DNA of 64,000 nt from Candidatus Bilophila faecipullorum (GCA_944326695.1 CALVEZ010000019.1:1-64000), one strand, 5' to 3'; counted from the first letter of the stretch, positions 26,350 to 35,138 are shown. A program made the numbers and translations. Notes: generated by a model not told the origin, from the letters alone.

Positions 26350-26928
26350 CTAACGGCGGATGATCAGAAGCTCCTCAAGAGGGCGCTTCGGCACGTGGTG
26401 CACGCCCTCGGCGTCCCGCCAGTAGTTGAGGGAGCCGTCCGGATTCGGGCCTTCCACGCGGCGCACTTCCTTTTCCAGCCCCACGGCCATGACGAGCAGG
26501 GGCTCAAGTTCCGCCGGGATGCCGAGGGCCTCACGGATGAGGCGCGGATCAAAGGAAAGAAAAATGCAGCAGCCAAGGCCGCGGGTGGAGGCGGCAAGCT
26601 GCATGGTCTGGGCGGCGATGCCCATGTCGATGGCATTGAGGCGGCCCCGTGCGCCCGTCTCGCCCATGATGACGATGTACCCGGAAGGCCGCTCGCCCGC
26701 TTCGGGCCCATCCCAGTCAGCGAGCATGGCCGCCCATTTCAGGGCGGGGAAGACGGCGGCGCAGGCTTCGGGCGACTCGGCCACGGCAAAACGCAGGGCC
26801 TGCGCGTTGCCGCCGCAGGGCGCGACGCGCGCGCAGGAAACCATCCAGTCGAGGGTCCCGGCGGGCAGGCTCTCCTCACGGAAACGGCGGCAGGTCCGCG
26901 CCTTGGTCGCAAGTTCGAGGAAATCCAT
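26350..26928 (-). CDS. Nitroreductase family protein
   Basis: A 192-residue FMN-dependent nitroreductase-fold protein. It starts with MDFLELATKARTCRRFREESLPAGTLDWMVSCARVAPCGGNAQAL, the family FMN-binding N-terminus. GIAAQTMQLAASTRGLGCCIFLSFDP forms the central helix and dimer part, and LGIPAELEPLLVMAVGLEKE the C-terminal region. Such enzymes use NAD(P)H to reduce nitro compounds, quinones or flavins; the substrate is unknown. AAGGAG precedes the start by 7 bases. The upstream-extended frame covers the divergent promoter region of ruvX and is not coding. Confidence 0.88.
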   Translation of the reverse strand: MDFLELATKARTCRRFREESLPAGTLDWMVSCARVAPCGGNAQALRFAVAESPEACAAVFPALKWAAMLADWDGPEAGERPSGYIVIMGETGARGRLNAIDMGIAAQTMQLAASTRGLGCCIFLSFDPRLIREALGIPAELEPLLVMAVGLEKEVRRVEGPNPDGSLNYWRDAEGVHHVPKRPLEELLIIRR

Positions 26929-27063
26929 GTGCGGCTCCTTGGTTATGATTGGAAGACTCCCCTCTTCTAGCACCCCCGCCCGCACTTCACAACGACGCGG
27001 CTTGCCTCGTACCCCGTCACGGGATACCATGCGCCTCGACTTATTCATAAAAAAGGATCATTA

Positions 27064-27492
27064 ATGAAATATCTCGCCATAGACTACGGGCAGAAACGGA
27101 CCGGCATTGCGGTTTCGGACAGCGGCGGCAGCATGGCCTTTCCGCGCAGGACCATCCAGATGCGCACGCGCGAGGCCTTTTTTGAGGAACTGCTGGCTCT
27201 GCTTGAGGCGGAAGCCCCGGACGCGCTGGTCATCGGCCTGCCCGTCAATCTCGACGGCGAAGAGACGCTGACCACCCGCCAGACCCGCAACTTCGCCAAA
27301 AATCTCAAAAAAAAGACGCCATTGCCCATCTTCTGGATGGAGGAGGCGCTGAGCAGCTTCGAGGCGGAAATCGACCTCCGGCAGGCCGGGCGATCCGCCG
27401 CCAAAAGCCGGGCCGTCCTCGATCAGCAAGCCGCCGTCCGCATCCTGCAATCCTTTCTTGATCAGCCGGAAGGCTCCCGGAAAGCCCTATGA
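27064..27492 (+). CDS. ruvX: Pre-16S rRNA nuclease / Holliday junction resolvase-like RuvX (YqgF)
   Basis: A 142-residue RNase H-like fold protein of the YqgF family. Catalytic acidic residues are recognisable in [17 protein letters not shown] (Asp at position 7), in the [10 protein letters not shown] segment, and in the C-terminal [14 protein letters not shown]. YqgF family members act in 16S rRNA 5'-end maturation; an older name is putative Holliday junction resolvase. AAGGA stands before the start. The stop overlaps the mltG start by ATGA. Confidence 0.93.
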   Translation: MKYLAIDYGQKRTGIAVSDSGGSMAFPRRTIQMRTREAFFEELLALLEAEAPDALVIGLPVNLDGEETLTTRQTRNFAKNLKKKTPLPIFWMEEALSSFEAEIDLRQAGRSAAKSRAVLDQQAAVRILQSFLDQPEGSRKAL

Positions 27493-28778
27493 ATCAGACT
27501 CCCGAAAACAGGCCCGAGGAACAAGGGCCCACACCGCCCCCGGCAAACGAGGCTGAAAAGCGGCAGCCCGCGCCGTCCCCCGCGTCCCCGGCGGAAGGCC
27601 CCGCCTCTTCTCCCGCCTCGCCCGCGCCGGAGGCCGATCCCCCCGCAGACGGCATGCTTTCCGGCGAGGCGGAAAGGGACGCGCCGCCGCCCGCCCTGCC
27701 GCCGCGCCCCCGCCGCACGCTTCTGCGCTGGCTGGGGGCCTTCCTGCTCCTTCTGCTGCTGGCCTGCGGCGCGGCCGGCTGGCTGGCTTATGATTTCCTG
27801 CACAGCCCGGGCAGCGATCCCGCCGTCTCCGCGCCGCGCGACATAGAGGTAGCCGTCCTCCCCGGGGCTACCTTCGGCACGCTGACCCCCGATCTGGTCC
27901 GCCTCGGCGCGGTGCGCGACAACGACAAATTCCTGCTGCTCCTGCGCTGGATGCGCTACCGCAACCTGCCGCACGCGCTCAAGCCGGGCCGTTTCCGGCT
28001 GAATACGGGCTGGACGCCGCAACGGGTCATCGATCAGCTTGTCAACGGTTCGCCCCTGCTCGACCGGGTAACCATTCCCGAGGGCCTGCCGTGGTGGGAA
28101 ACGGGGAAACGTCTGGAAGCGGCAAAAATGGTCCGTTTCGAGGACTTCGCCAAAGTCATCCGCGATCCCGCCTTCCTGCGGCATTGGGGCATCCCCTTTG
28201 ACAGCGCGGAGGGTTTCCTCTTTCCTGATACCTATCTGATCATGCGGCCTCTGGAACTGAACGAGAAGACGGCAAAATCCGTTGTAGGGCGGCTCATCGA
28301 CAACTTCTGGCGTCGGACGGCCCCGCTCTGGCCGGATGGCAGGCGGCCCGGTCCCTCGGGCTACGCCGAGGTGCGGCGCCTCGTCACGCTGGCCTCCATC
28401 GTGGAACGGGAAACCGCCGTGGCCGCCGAGCGCCCCCGCGTGGCGGGCGTCTACGCCAACCGCCTGCGCATCGGGATGCTGCTTCAGGCCGATCCCACCA
28501 CAGCCTACGGCCTCGGGGAAGGCTTTGACGGGAACCTGCGCCGCCGCCACCTCGACGACGCCGACAACCCCTACAACACCTACAAGCGCCCCGGCCTGCC
28601 GCCCGGCCCCATCTGTTCGCCGGGGCTGGCCTGCCTGCGGGCCGCGGCGCAGCCCGAAGCGCATTCCTATCTCTATTTCGTAGCCCGGGGCGAGGACGGC
28701 TCGCATGTCTTCAGCTCCAACCTCACCGATCACAACCGGGCCGTCCGCGCCTACTGGTCGAAAATGAAGAAAAAATAG
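27489..28778 (+). CDS. mltG: Endolytic murein transglycosylase MltG
   Basis: MltG is the inner-membrane lytic transglycosylase that cuts nascent glycan strands and helps set their length. The 429-residue protein begins with a Pro/Ala/Glu-rich cytoplasmic tail of about 75 residues, longer than usual. One transmembrane helix follows ([24 protein letters not shown]), then a LysM-like part and the YceG domain with the catalytic Glu region [21 protein letters not shown], and [20 protein letters not shown]. It is coupled to ruvX by a 4-base overlap, a common pairing. A bidirectional terminator follows at 28858. Confidence 0.95.
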   Translation: MNQTPENRPEEQGPTPPPANEAEKRQPAPSPASPAEGPASSPASPAPEADPPADGMLSGEAERDAPPPALPPRPRRTLLRWLGAFLLLLLLACGAAGWLAYDFLHSPGSDPAVSAPRDIEVAVLPGATFGTLTPDLVRLGAVRDNDKFLLLLRWMRYRNLPHALKPGRFRLNTGWTPQRVIDQLVNGSPLLDRVTIPEGLPWWETGKRLEAAKMVRFEDFAKVIRDPAFLRHWGIPFDSAEGFLFPDTYLIMRPLELNEKTAKSVVGRLIDNFWRRTAPLWPDGRRPGPSGYAEVRRLVTLASIVERETAVAAERPRVAGVYANRLRIGMLLQADPTTAYGLGEGFDGNLRRRHLDDADNPYNTYKRPGLPPGPICSPGLACLRAAAQPEAHSYLYFVARGEDGSHVFSSNLTDHNRAVRAYWSKMKKK

Positions 28779-28857
28779 CCAACCGCCGGACGGAATCTCC
28801 CGCATCCGAGGGCCTGCGCCCGAGATGCGTATCCCTCCTCCCGAACACCGGCCCGCG

Positions 28858-28893
28858 AAAAGGCCCTTTCCGCTATGGAAAGGGCCTTTTTCT
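28858..28893 (+). terminator. Terminator after mltG
   Basis: AAAAGGCCCTTTCC / GGAAAGGGCCTTTTT is a long near-perfect hairpin with A and T flanks, able to act in both directions. Confidence 0.88.
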
Positions 28894-28925
28894 CATACCG
28901 CCCAGCCGGAGCGGGGCTCTTCATG

Positions 28926-28959
28926 CAAAACGGAAGGGACGATGAGCGCCCCTTCCGTT
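28926..28959 (-). terminator. Terminator of the OmpH/Skp-like gene
   Basis: AACGGAAGGG / CCCTTCCGTT with a T4 run on the minus strand, about 40 bases past the stop codon at 28999. Confidence 0.8.
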
Positions 28960-28998
28960 CAAAAACATAGTATTTTTAGACGGTTGCCGTCAGCCTTC

Positions 28999-29556
28999 CT
29001 ACTTGGCGTCGGTCTTGGGGGCGGGCTTCGCGTCGCCCTTGTCGGCGGCCTTGGCGTCCTTGCCCTCCACGGCGGCGGCGCTGACGGGCTCAAGCTTCAC
29101 GGGCTCGAAGCTCACCTTGTTCTTGTTCATGGCTTCGATGACTTCGGTGGTCACGTCGGCCTTGGGATCAAAGGCAAGGAGCCCTTCCGCGTTCATGATG
29201 GCGGTATACCCCTTCTGGCTGCGGTAGTCCTGCAACGTCTGCTGCATCAGGCCGTTGATCTTCTGGACGACTTTCTGCTGCTCGGCGTTGACGAGCTGCT
29301 GGTAGCCCATGAAGGTCTTCTGCACGCGGCCCCGCAGCGCTTCGTCATTGGGAGCCTTTTCGATCATGCCCTGCGCGGCCTTGAGCTGTTCCTGCACGGC
29401 GGACTCAAGCTGTTTCAAGTGCTCGATCCCCGCCTTGCCCGGCTCGCTTTCCTGAAAGAGCCGCGCCGGATCGACCACGGCGATTTTGGCGGTCGCGCAA
29501 CCAGTTACGGAAAAAATCAGAACGAGGCTGAGGGCGATAGCGCTGATGGTACGCAT
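28999..29556 (-). CDS. OmpH/Skp-like periplasmic lipoprotein
   Basis: A 185-residue protein with a lipoprotein signal: MRTISAIALSLVLIFSVTGC, where the Cys of VTGC would be lipidated. The mature part is a helical, Gln/Lys/Glu-rich Skp-type chaperone domain (IAVVDPARLFQESEPGKAGI at its start, then long helices through LQDYRSQKGYTAIMNAEGLLAFDP). It ends in a Lys/Ala/Asp-rich tail. Skp/OmpH proteins hold unfolded outer membrane proteins in the periplasm; lipid-anchored versions are less usual. GGAG supports the start. It stands alone, unlike skp genes that sit beside bamA or lpxD. Confidence 0.85.
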   Translation of the reverse strand: MRTISAIALSLVLIFSVTGCATAKIAVVDPARLFQESEPGKAGIEHLKQLESAVQEQLKAAQGMIEKAPNDEALRGRVQKTFMGYQQLVNAEQQKVVQKINGLMQQTLQDYRSQKGYTAIMNAEGLLAFDPKADVTTEVIEAMNKNKVSFEPVKLEPVSAAAVEGKDAKAADKGDAKPAPKTDAK

Positions 29557-29678
29557 GAATACTCCATTCGCAAAGAGGTTGTTTCAACGCCGGAACCCGG
29601 CGACAGGGGACGTTTCCGCAGAAAGGTCCCGCCCAAAGCTTGAGCATACCTTTTTTCCGGAGGCGGCACAATGCGCGC

Positions 29679-29707
29679 CAAAAGGCGGAACCGCCGTCGG
29701 TTCCGCC
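29679..29707 (-). terminator. Terminator of the MltC-like gene
   Basis: GGCGGAACC / GGTTCCGCC with a 6-base loop, followed by T4 on the minus strand, about 50 bases past the stop at 29757. Confidence 0.8.
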
Positions 29708-29756
29708 GTCAGGACGCTGTGCCTCTTCCCTCAACGGAAGTCTCAGAAAAACATGC

Positions 29757-30872
29757 TTACCCCAGCATGGAGAAACGTTCGCGCGATTCGAGGACCTTGG
29801 ACAGAAAGGCCTTGGTTTCGCGCGAAGAAAGCTTCTTCAGGAGCGTTTGCAGCACTTCGTCCGGGGACAGGGCGTTGATGGCCGCAAAGGCCTGATCATG
29901 CGATGTGCCGAAGGCCCGCAACATGCCGCCCGTGCCGATGTTGTAGGCGGCGATGGCGCAGTACTCCCGCGACTGGGGATCATTAATGGCGTTCAGATAC
30001 CGCGTGTGCAGCAGGTGCATGTACGCGGTGCCGTATTTGATGTTTGTCTCGGGGTGCAGCAGCATGGACCGGGAGGGCCTGCCCTCGCGCCCGAGCCAGC
30101 GGTGGACCTCGCCCCCGGCGGTTTGCGGCACCACCTGCATAAGTCCGTGCGCCGACCGGTTGCTGATGAGGTCGGGATCAAAATCGCTTTCGGTGTAGAT
30201 GATCGCGTAGATCAAATCCGGCGAAAGGCTGTACTGAGCCGCGTATTTTTCCACATAGGGGCGGTAGCGCTCGGCCTGCCGCCGCAGGGAATCGGTCAGC
30301 CCGGCCAGCTTCTGCAATTCGTCCAGCATCTTCTGGGTGCGCTCACGGGCTTCAGGGGTAAGCTCGAAAGCCTGCTGGCTGCCGTTCCAGCGCATGGGGA
30401 GATCGGTGAAGTCAAAGGGCGTTTCGCCCTCTTCGGGCATGGCGGACGTCTCCTGCCCGACGCGGGGCAGATGGGAAAAAAGCTGCGCGCGGGGGACGAT
30501 CTCCGTTTCTCTCGGCTCCACCTCCGCAGCCGTCAGCAGGGAAGCCAGCGAAGCGCTGGTGGTTTCAAGTTTCACGGGGATGGAGCCATGCAGGGGGCGC
30601 AGGCTGACGATGCCGTTGCGTACTTCCAACAAGGGCCCTTTTTTGCCGAGAGCGGCGAAGGGCGCGGAAGGGGCCTGCTCCATCGCCTGTCGGAACTGTT
30701 CGGGAACATGGAGCAGAGGACGGGGTGCGGACATCTCCCCTTTGGCCCGGTACTCTCCGGCGACCGGCTCCTGAACGCCAGAGCTTCCCCCGGGAACAAA
30801 TCCCGTCACGAGGGCCAGCAGCGCGAGCGTGCCTGTCACAGAAATAGCATAGCCTGCCAATGGGTTACGCAT
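29757..30872 (-). CDS. MltC-like lytic murein transglycosylase
   Basis: A 371-residue envelope protein with an N-terminal hydrophobic signal or anchor (LAGYAISVTGTLALLALVTGFV), a MltC-type N-terminal domain of about 170 residues, and a C-terminal SLT lysozyme-like domain. In that domain the catalytic Glu is in YAIIYTESDFDPDLISNRSAHGLMQVVP and AAYNIGTGGMLRAFG follows. It cleaves peptidoglycan to 1,6-anhydromuropeptides. The ATG at 30872 is used here; a TTG two codons earlier (30878) has better spacing to the GAGG upstream and is a real alternative. A near-perfect sigma-54 promoter lies about 80 bases upstream (30952-30967), which is unusual for this family. Confidence 0.88.
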   Translation of the reverse strand: MRNPLAGYAISVTGTLALLALVTGFVPGGSSGVQEPVAGEYRAKGEMSAPRPLLHVPEQFRQAMEQAPSAPFAALGKKGPLLEVRNGIVSLRPLHGSIPVKLETTSASLASLLTAAEVEPRETEIVPRAQLFSHLPRVGQETSAMPEEGETPFDFTDLPMRWNGSQQAFELTPEARERTQKMLDELQKLAGLTDSLRRQAERYRPYVEKYAAQYSLSPDLIYAIIYTESDFDPDLISNRSAHGLMQVVPQTAGGEVHRWLGREGRPSRSMLLHPETNIKYGTAYMHLLHTRYLNAINDPQSREYCAIAAYNIGTGGMLRAFGTSHDQAFAAINALSPDEVLQTLLKKLSSRETKAFLSKVLESRERFSMLG

Positions 30873-30951
30873 ACACAAAAGAACCTCGATGGTTGAAGTT
30901 CAGCCGAAAAACAGCCCGTTTTCCGGCCTTCACGACACACGGAGGGGGTTA

Positions 30952-30967
30952 AGCAAATCCTGTGCCA
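30952..30967 (-). promoter_or_regulatory. Predicted sigma-54 promoter of the MltC-like gene
   Basis: The minus strand reads TGGCACA-GGAT-TTGCT, with GG and GC exactly 10 bases apart. This is the -24/-12 consensus except for an allowed A. Transcription would start near 30941, giving a leader of about 70 bases before the ATG at 30872. It needs an enhancer-binding activator; an NtrC-type regulator is encoded at 35721-37100, but the link is unproven. Confidence 0.7.
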
Positions 30968-31317
30968 AGGCCAAATTTGCGTGAAAAAGCCCCTGTGTTC
31001 CCCTCCCGGGTGCATGAGCAAGGGCCTGAGAAAAATAATGCCCCTCGCCTCTTCTCCCGACCGCCCGGCTCTGCCGATGCCGCCCGGACGTCGTCCCCGA
31101 AAAACCAGCAGGGGAGCCCTTTTCCGGGATGCCCGCATCCCTTCCTGCGTCGCCGTGTGGCCCCGGAAAGCCGGAAAATCCGGTCCGGCAAAATCAAAAA
31201 GACATGCTCCTCTCACGACAAGAGGCGGGAAGTGAACTCATTCCAAGCTCATCTTCCCGCCCCGACCGGCATTTTTGTACATTTTTTTATATTCTAATCC
31301 AAATAAGACATTTTAAG

Positions 31318-31333
31318 GTACAATATATTGTAC
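31318..31333. promoter_or_regulatory. Perfect 16-bp palindrome, operator-like
   Basis: GTACAATATATTGTAC reads identically on both strands and sits in an AT-rich island. The arms GTACAA / TTGTAC are shared with a second site at 54129-54144 in front of cbiK. I do not recognise the regulator. Confidence 0.6.
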
Positions 31334-31403
31334 TCTATCAGGATTGAATGTCCTTTTCATTATTTCCTTCCCTTTCACCCCCTGACGCCGGGCCCGTCCC
31401 TTT

Positions 31404-32204
31404 TCAGACGCCTGCGACCGTCGCGCAAGCCGCCTCGTCGGTGACCCAGACAAGATCGCCCGCCACGGGGCGCACGCGCTGCACGGGCAGCTCGGCGGGG
31501 GCGAGGAGATCAAGCGCCTGCCGCAGGCGCGGGCCCTTCTCCGCCCCGGTGCCCAGAAAAAGGCAGCAGCGCGAAGCGTTGAGCATGGGCAGGGTCAGGG
31601 TGATGCGGCGGCTCTCCGGTTTCGGCTCCATCCCTTCGGCCACGGCCGCACCCGTCAGACGTCCCGAACTCAAAGCCTCGGGCTGAAGCAGGGGGCTGCC
31701 GGGGAAAAGGGAAGCCGTATGCCCGTCCGCGCCCATGCCCAGAAGCGCGCAATCAAGGCGCGGCCCGCCGTTTTCCGCCGGGACATGCTGACGCAGGGTT
31801 TCTTCATAGGCCACGGCCGCTTCGCCGGGATCGCTCAGGCAATCCATCGGGAAAATGGCCGCGGCAGGCACATGAGCCAACAATTCCCGATTGGCGACAC
31901 CGTAATTGCTGGCCGGATCGTCCGCCGGGACACAACGCTCGTCCACCCAGAAAACACGGGTATGCGCCCAGTCCACGCGGTCTTGCCACGCCTGCGTGCG
32001 CAACAGGCGGAACAGCGGCAGGGGCGTGGAGCCTCCGGAGAGGGCCAGTGTGAACACGCCGCGCCGGGCCACGGCCTCGGCGCAGCGCGCCGCCACGATT
32101 TCGGCGGCACGGCGGGCCGCCCCTTCGACATCGGCCTCCACATGCAGGAAAAGGCGCAGCCCGTTCAGGGAACGGGAATCGGCATCAGGACTCTTGTGCA
32201 GCAT
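31404..32204 (-). CDS. pgl: 6-phosphogluconolactonase
   Basis: Pgl hydrolyses 6-phosphogluconolactone in the oxidative pentose phosphate pathway. The 266-residue protein has the glucosamine-6-phosphate-isomerase-like fold: FTLALSGGSTPLPLFRLL, VFWVDERCVPADDPASNYGV, and the family hallmark LGMGADGHTASLFPGS. The start at 32204 follows AAAGGA; the longer open frame upstream lies inside the mscS-like gene and is not protein-like. It overlaps the end of the MscS-family gene by 20 bases, so the two are probably co-transcribed although they are not functionally related. No zwf is in the window. Confidence 0.95.
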   Translation of the reverse strand: MLHKSPDADSRSLNGLRLFLHVEADVEGAARRAAEIVAARCAEAVARRGVFTLALSGGSTPLPLFRLLRTQAWQDRVDWAHTRVFWVDERCVPADDPASNYGVANRELLAHVPAAAIFPMDCLSDPGEAAVAYEETLRQHVPAENGGPRLDCALLGMGADGHTASLFPGSPLLQPEALSSGRLTGAAVAEGMEPKPESRRITLTLPMLNASRCCLFLGTGAEKGPRLRQALDLLAPAELPVQRVRPVAGDLVWVTDEAACATVAGV

Positions 32205-34629
32205 CGTCGTGTTCCTTTGGTTGTTGGTGTGGCCGTCCCGCCTCGCGCAGGTCCACGGGCACGGTTTCGTTCTGGCGCAGGTGCACGTCCATTTGCGGGA
32301 AGGCGATCTCAATGTTCGCCTCCGTAAAGGCCGCGTCGATGGCTTTACGGATATCCGAAGCAATGCGCGCGCCGTGCAGGATGTCCCCGACCCAGAAGAG
32401 CAGCCGGAAATCCAGCGAACTGGCCCCGAAGTCCTTGAAGAGGACCGAAGGCTCCGGGTAAGTGAGCACATCCGGGTGGCCCTGCGCCGTCTGCTTGAGC
32501 AGCTCCTCCGTGCGCGCAACGTCGCTCCCGTAGGCCACGCCCACGAGGACTTCCTGCCTGACCATCCGCCCGTTGCGGGTCCAGTTGGTGAGCTTGCCGG
32601 ACAAAAACTCGGCGTTGGGCACGAAGATCACCGCGTTGTCGAAGGTTTCCACCTGCGTGGAGCGGATATTGATACGCCGGACGATCCCGTTGACGCCGCC
32701 CACGTCGATGACGTCGCCCTCGCGCAGGGTCTGGCCGAAAATAACCAGCAGGCCGCTGACGAAATTGTTGATGATGTTCTGGAGGCCGAAGCCGATGCCC
32801 ACGCTGAGGCCACCGGCCACCACTGCCACGTTGGTCAGGCTGAAGCCCAGCGCGCTCAGGGTGTAGAGGCCGAAGACGCCCCACAGCGTATAGGTGAAAC
32901 CCGCCTGAATCGGCCCCACAAGGCTGCGGTCAAGATGAATGCCGCGCAGAGGGAGATCGGCGATAAAGGAGCGGCCTACGGAAATAAAGGAGCGGGTGAC
33001 GTAGAAGGCGCTGATGATAAGGAGCATCTGGAGCATGTTGAAGGAGGTCTTGCCGATGCTCACGTCCATGTTGGCCAAATGGGTCAGCAGAAACTCGCCG
33101 CCCGGATAGGCCAGTATCCACAGACCCGTGGCAGCCGTGGCCAGCACGAGAAGCGCGGGAAGCGCGAGAGCCAGCAAAAAGCCGCTCAGCAGGGCCTTGG
33201 CCCCCTGCTGCGGCATGTGCTGGGCGATGCGGTTCATGAGGCGCATGAAGCCGACCGCCTGCTGTACGCAGACGGCGACCGCGGCATAGGCCACACACAC
33301 CAGAATGGACAGCCGCCCCCAACCCAGAAGGGTCATGAGCACGGCGAGCCACAGGACCACGGCCTGCCCCTTGAGCAGGTTGATCACCAACGAAAAAGGC
33401 ACGCCCGGCGGCGGACGGCGGTAGTCGCGCCAGAGGGTGACGAGCAGCGCGACGAGCCACAGGCCCCCGAGGATGGGTCCGGGCAAATTGAAAAAGAGCA
33501 GAAAAAGCCCCACGAAGAGCGGCGTGAAAAGAGGCCGGAGCGGGGAGCGCAGGGGCAGGTCATCGCGCTCGAAGGTGTACAGGTCCCATGCCAGCGCCAT
33601 CTGGCCGAGGCTCAGGAGCAGCGTGCCGACGATGGAGAGGATGTGGTAGGAGCCCCCCGGCGACCACGCCGCGAAATGGAACATGAAGCCGAAGGACAGC
33701 CAGACGAAGCTGTGCCCGCTCATGCGGTTCCAGCCCGCGCGCATGTCTTCCGGCCACGTCTGGGAGAAGCGGCGGGAAATGAAAATCAGCGCCCGCAGGG
33801 GGATGATGAAGACGAGCGCGCGCAGGATCACCCCGAACCACGCCGCGAGGCTCCACGGCAATTCGGCGCTCATGCGCACGGCGAAGGTTTCCTCGAGCGC
33901 ATTGAGGCTTTTGCGGATGTCCAGCCACGACTCGATGTCGTAAATGCGGCCGGAACGCTGGAAATAATACTTCTGCCACAGGCCGGGAATGGACTGCGCC
34001 ACCCGCTCGACGAGCGAAGCGATGTTTTCCGAGAGTTTGCGGGAAGGGGCCAGCGCCCGGCTGATCCGGACGCGGACGGTGTTCAGGCGTTCCTGCGTCT
34101 GATCGAGGTCCTTAAGGAAAGCCTGCAATTCCGGTGAGGCGTCCACCTCCTCCTTGGTGGGGGTGGAATCCTGTTCGAGGAGGGAAATCTCGTCCAGCCT
34201 CCCCTTGAGCGAGCCGAGCGTGCCGTCGAGGGGCGCGAGAACGTTGGAAAGCCGTTCCTGAAGCCGCGCCAGCCGCTGCTGGACCACCGAAAGCTCAAGG
34301 GGCAGCCCCCGGCTCACACGCGAGAGCGTAAGGAGGCGCTGGTACTCTTCCTCAAGCCCCTTGAGGGCCTCGTTGAGCTGGAGGGATTTCTCCGGGAGCT
34401 TTTGGGCCAGTGACTCCGTCTCGGCATCAATGCTCCCCAATTCCTCCACCCGCTTCTGGAGGAGGGTATACCAGACGTCCTGCGTAGGCTCGGAAACGGC
34501 GGTCTTGGCGTTACCCGCCGCGTCGGACGCAGGCGCGGAAGGGGCGGCCTCCGCAATGGCCAAAGGCCCGGTCCCCAACGAGAACCACAGGCAACACGCA
34601 AACAGGGCGGCAAAACGGAAAAAGGGCAT
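32185..34629 (-). CDS. Large MscS/MscK-family mechanosensitive channel (DUF3772-type)
   Basis: An 814-residue inner-membrane channel. It has a signal peptide (MPFFRFAALFACCLWFSLGTGPLAIAEA) and a periplasmic coiled-coil-rich part of about 230 residues (ETESLAQKLPEKSLQLNEAL and following, the DUF3772 region). About ten transmembrane helices follow, and then the MscS domain. The pore helix and beta domain are marked by NVAVVAGGLSVGIGFGLQNIINNFVSGLLVIF, EGDVIDVGGVNGIVRRINIRSTQVETFDN and VIFVPNAEFLSGKLTNW. It releases solutes during osmotic downshock. The long extra N-terminal membrane part is of the MscK/YbdG-related larger class. It ends in a charged His/Gln/Lys-rich tail that overlaps pgl. Confidence 0.92.
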   Translation of the reverse strand: MPFFRFAALFACCLWFSLGTGPLAIAEAAPSAPASDAAGNAKTAVSEPTQDVWYTLLQKRVEELGSIDAETESLAQKLPEKSLQLNEALKGLEEEYQRLLTLSRVSRGLPLELSVVQQRLARLQERLSNVLAPLDGTLGSLKGRLDEISLLEQDSTPTKEEVDASPELQAFLKDLDQTQERLNTVRVRISRALAPSRKLSENIASLVERVAQSIPGLWQKYYFQRSGRIYDIESWLDIRKSLNALEETFAVRMSAELPWSLAAWFGVILRALVFIIPLRALIFISRRFSQTWPEDMRAGWNRMSGHSFVWLSFGFMFHFAAWSPGGSYHILSIVGTLLLSLGQMALAWDLYTFERDDLPLRSPLRPLFTPLFVGLFLLFFNLPGPILGGLWLVALLVTLWRDYRRPPPGVPFSLVINLLKGQAVVLWLAVLMTLLGWGRLSILVCVAYAAVAVCVQQAVGFMRLMNRIAQHMPQQGAKALLSGFLLALALPALLVLATAATGLWILAYPGGEFLLTHLANMDVSIGKTSFNMLQMLLIISAFYVTRSFISVGRSFIADLPLRGIHLDRSLVGPIQAGFTYTLWGVFGLYTLSALGFSLTNVAVVAGGLSVGIGFGLQNIINNFVSGLLVIFGQTLREGDVIDVGGVNGIVRRINIRSTQVETFDNAVIFVPNAEFLSGKLTNWTRNGRMVRQEVLVGVAYGSDVARTEELLKQTAQGHPDVLTYPEPSVLFKDFGASSLDFRLLFWVGDILHGARIASDIRKAIDAAFTEANIEIAFPQMDVHLRQNETVPVDLREAGRPHQQPKEHDDAAQES

Positions 34630-34740
34630 GCTGGCTTCCGAACGGATGAGGTGAGATGGGCCCTACCCTACCCCGCTTGCCTCCCCGACCGCAACCGCTG
34701 AGAATCATGCGCTCCCTGACTTTCCCCCAGTCCGGCACCC

Positions 34741-35000
34741 CATCCGAGCGGAGTTTCTGTCCCGGAATGCGGGCGTCTTTTACGTTTCACGGCCATCCGT
34801 CCGCGCGGGCTTCGGGCCTACACAGCCATCTCCAACCGTTCCGGTAAGAAACGCCCATCCGCACAGAGCTTCTGGCCTTCCCATGCCTCACGGCAACGAG
34901 CATACAGGAACGCTCTCGTCCGCACGGAACTTCTGGAATTTCGGGTATGTTCTAATAGGATAAAAAGAAATGACTTCGTCCGCACAGAGCTTCTTCGGAC
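34741..35000 (-). repeat. Five-unit degenerate tandem repeat, period about 60 bp
   Basis: On the minus strand each unit contains a core like AGAAGCTCTGTGCGGACG. The cores are anchored by CCG on the plus strand at 34744, 34801, 34859, 34920 and 34980, so the spacing is 57, 58, 61 and 60 bases. In the matching frame the units read KKLCADE, QKFRADE, QKLCADG, PEARADG and QKLRSDG. That means a 20-residue peptide repeat [QK]-K-[LF]-[CR]-[AS]-D-[GE] that has been shifted out of frame between units. The unit size and spacing also resemble a CRISPR array, but the repeats are too divergent and no cas gene is near. Confidence 0.7.
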
Positions 35001-35104
35001 CTCCTCTCCGGCCCCGTCGCCCTTGGTCTCCCAGGGGCCTCCTGCACCGTGCTCTGACCGCGCGGCGGCGCATAGAGGCCGCGTTCCACGCCGCCGAGCA
35101 GACA

Positions 35105-35138
35105 GAAAAGCTCCCCTGGAATCATCCGGGGGAGCTTT
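35105..35138 (-). terminator. Terminator of the DVU0772-like gene
   Basis: AAAGCTCCCC / GGGGAGCTTT with a T4 run on the minus strand. It lies about 140 bases past the stop. Confidence 0.7.

Larger units (their letters stand above)
30873..31403. other. Control region and gap upstream of the MltC-like gene
   Basis: 531 bp. From right to left on the minus strand it holds several elements. First is a 15-codon open frame MKRTFNPDRVQYIVP with GGAAGG in front. Next is the perfect 16-bp palindrome GTACAATATATTGTAC (31318-31333). An AT-rich island (about 31270-31345) follows, with an extra TTGTAC half-site at 31275-31280. Then come an inverted repeat GGCGGGAAG / CTTCCCGCC (about 31225-31262) and the sigma-54 promoter at 30952-30967. 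No larger gene is supported. Confidence 0.6.

Noticed and set aside
34741-35000. CRISPR-like array
   Set aside because: Unit spacing of about 60 bases fits, but the repeats differ at many positions, spacers are not clearly unrelated, and no cas gene or leader is near. It reads better as a decayed tandem repeat.
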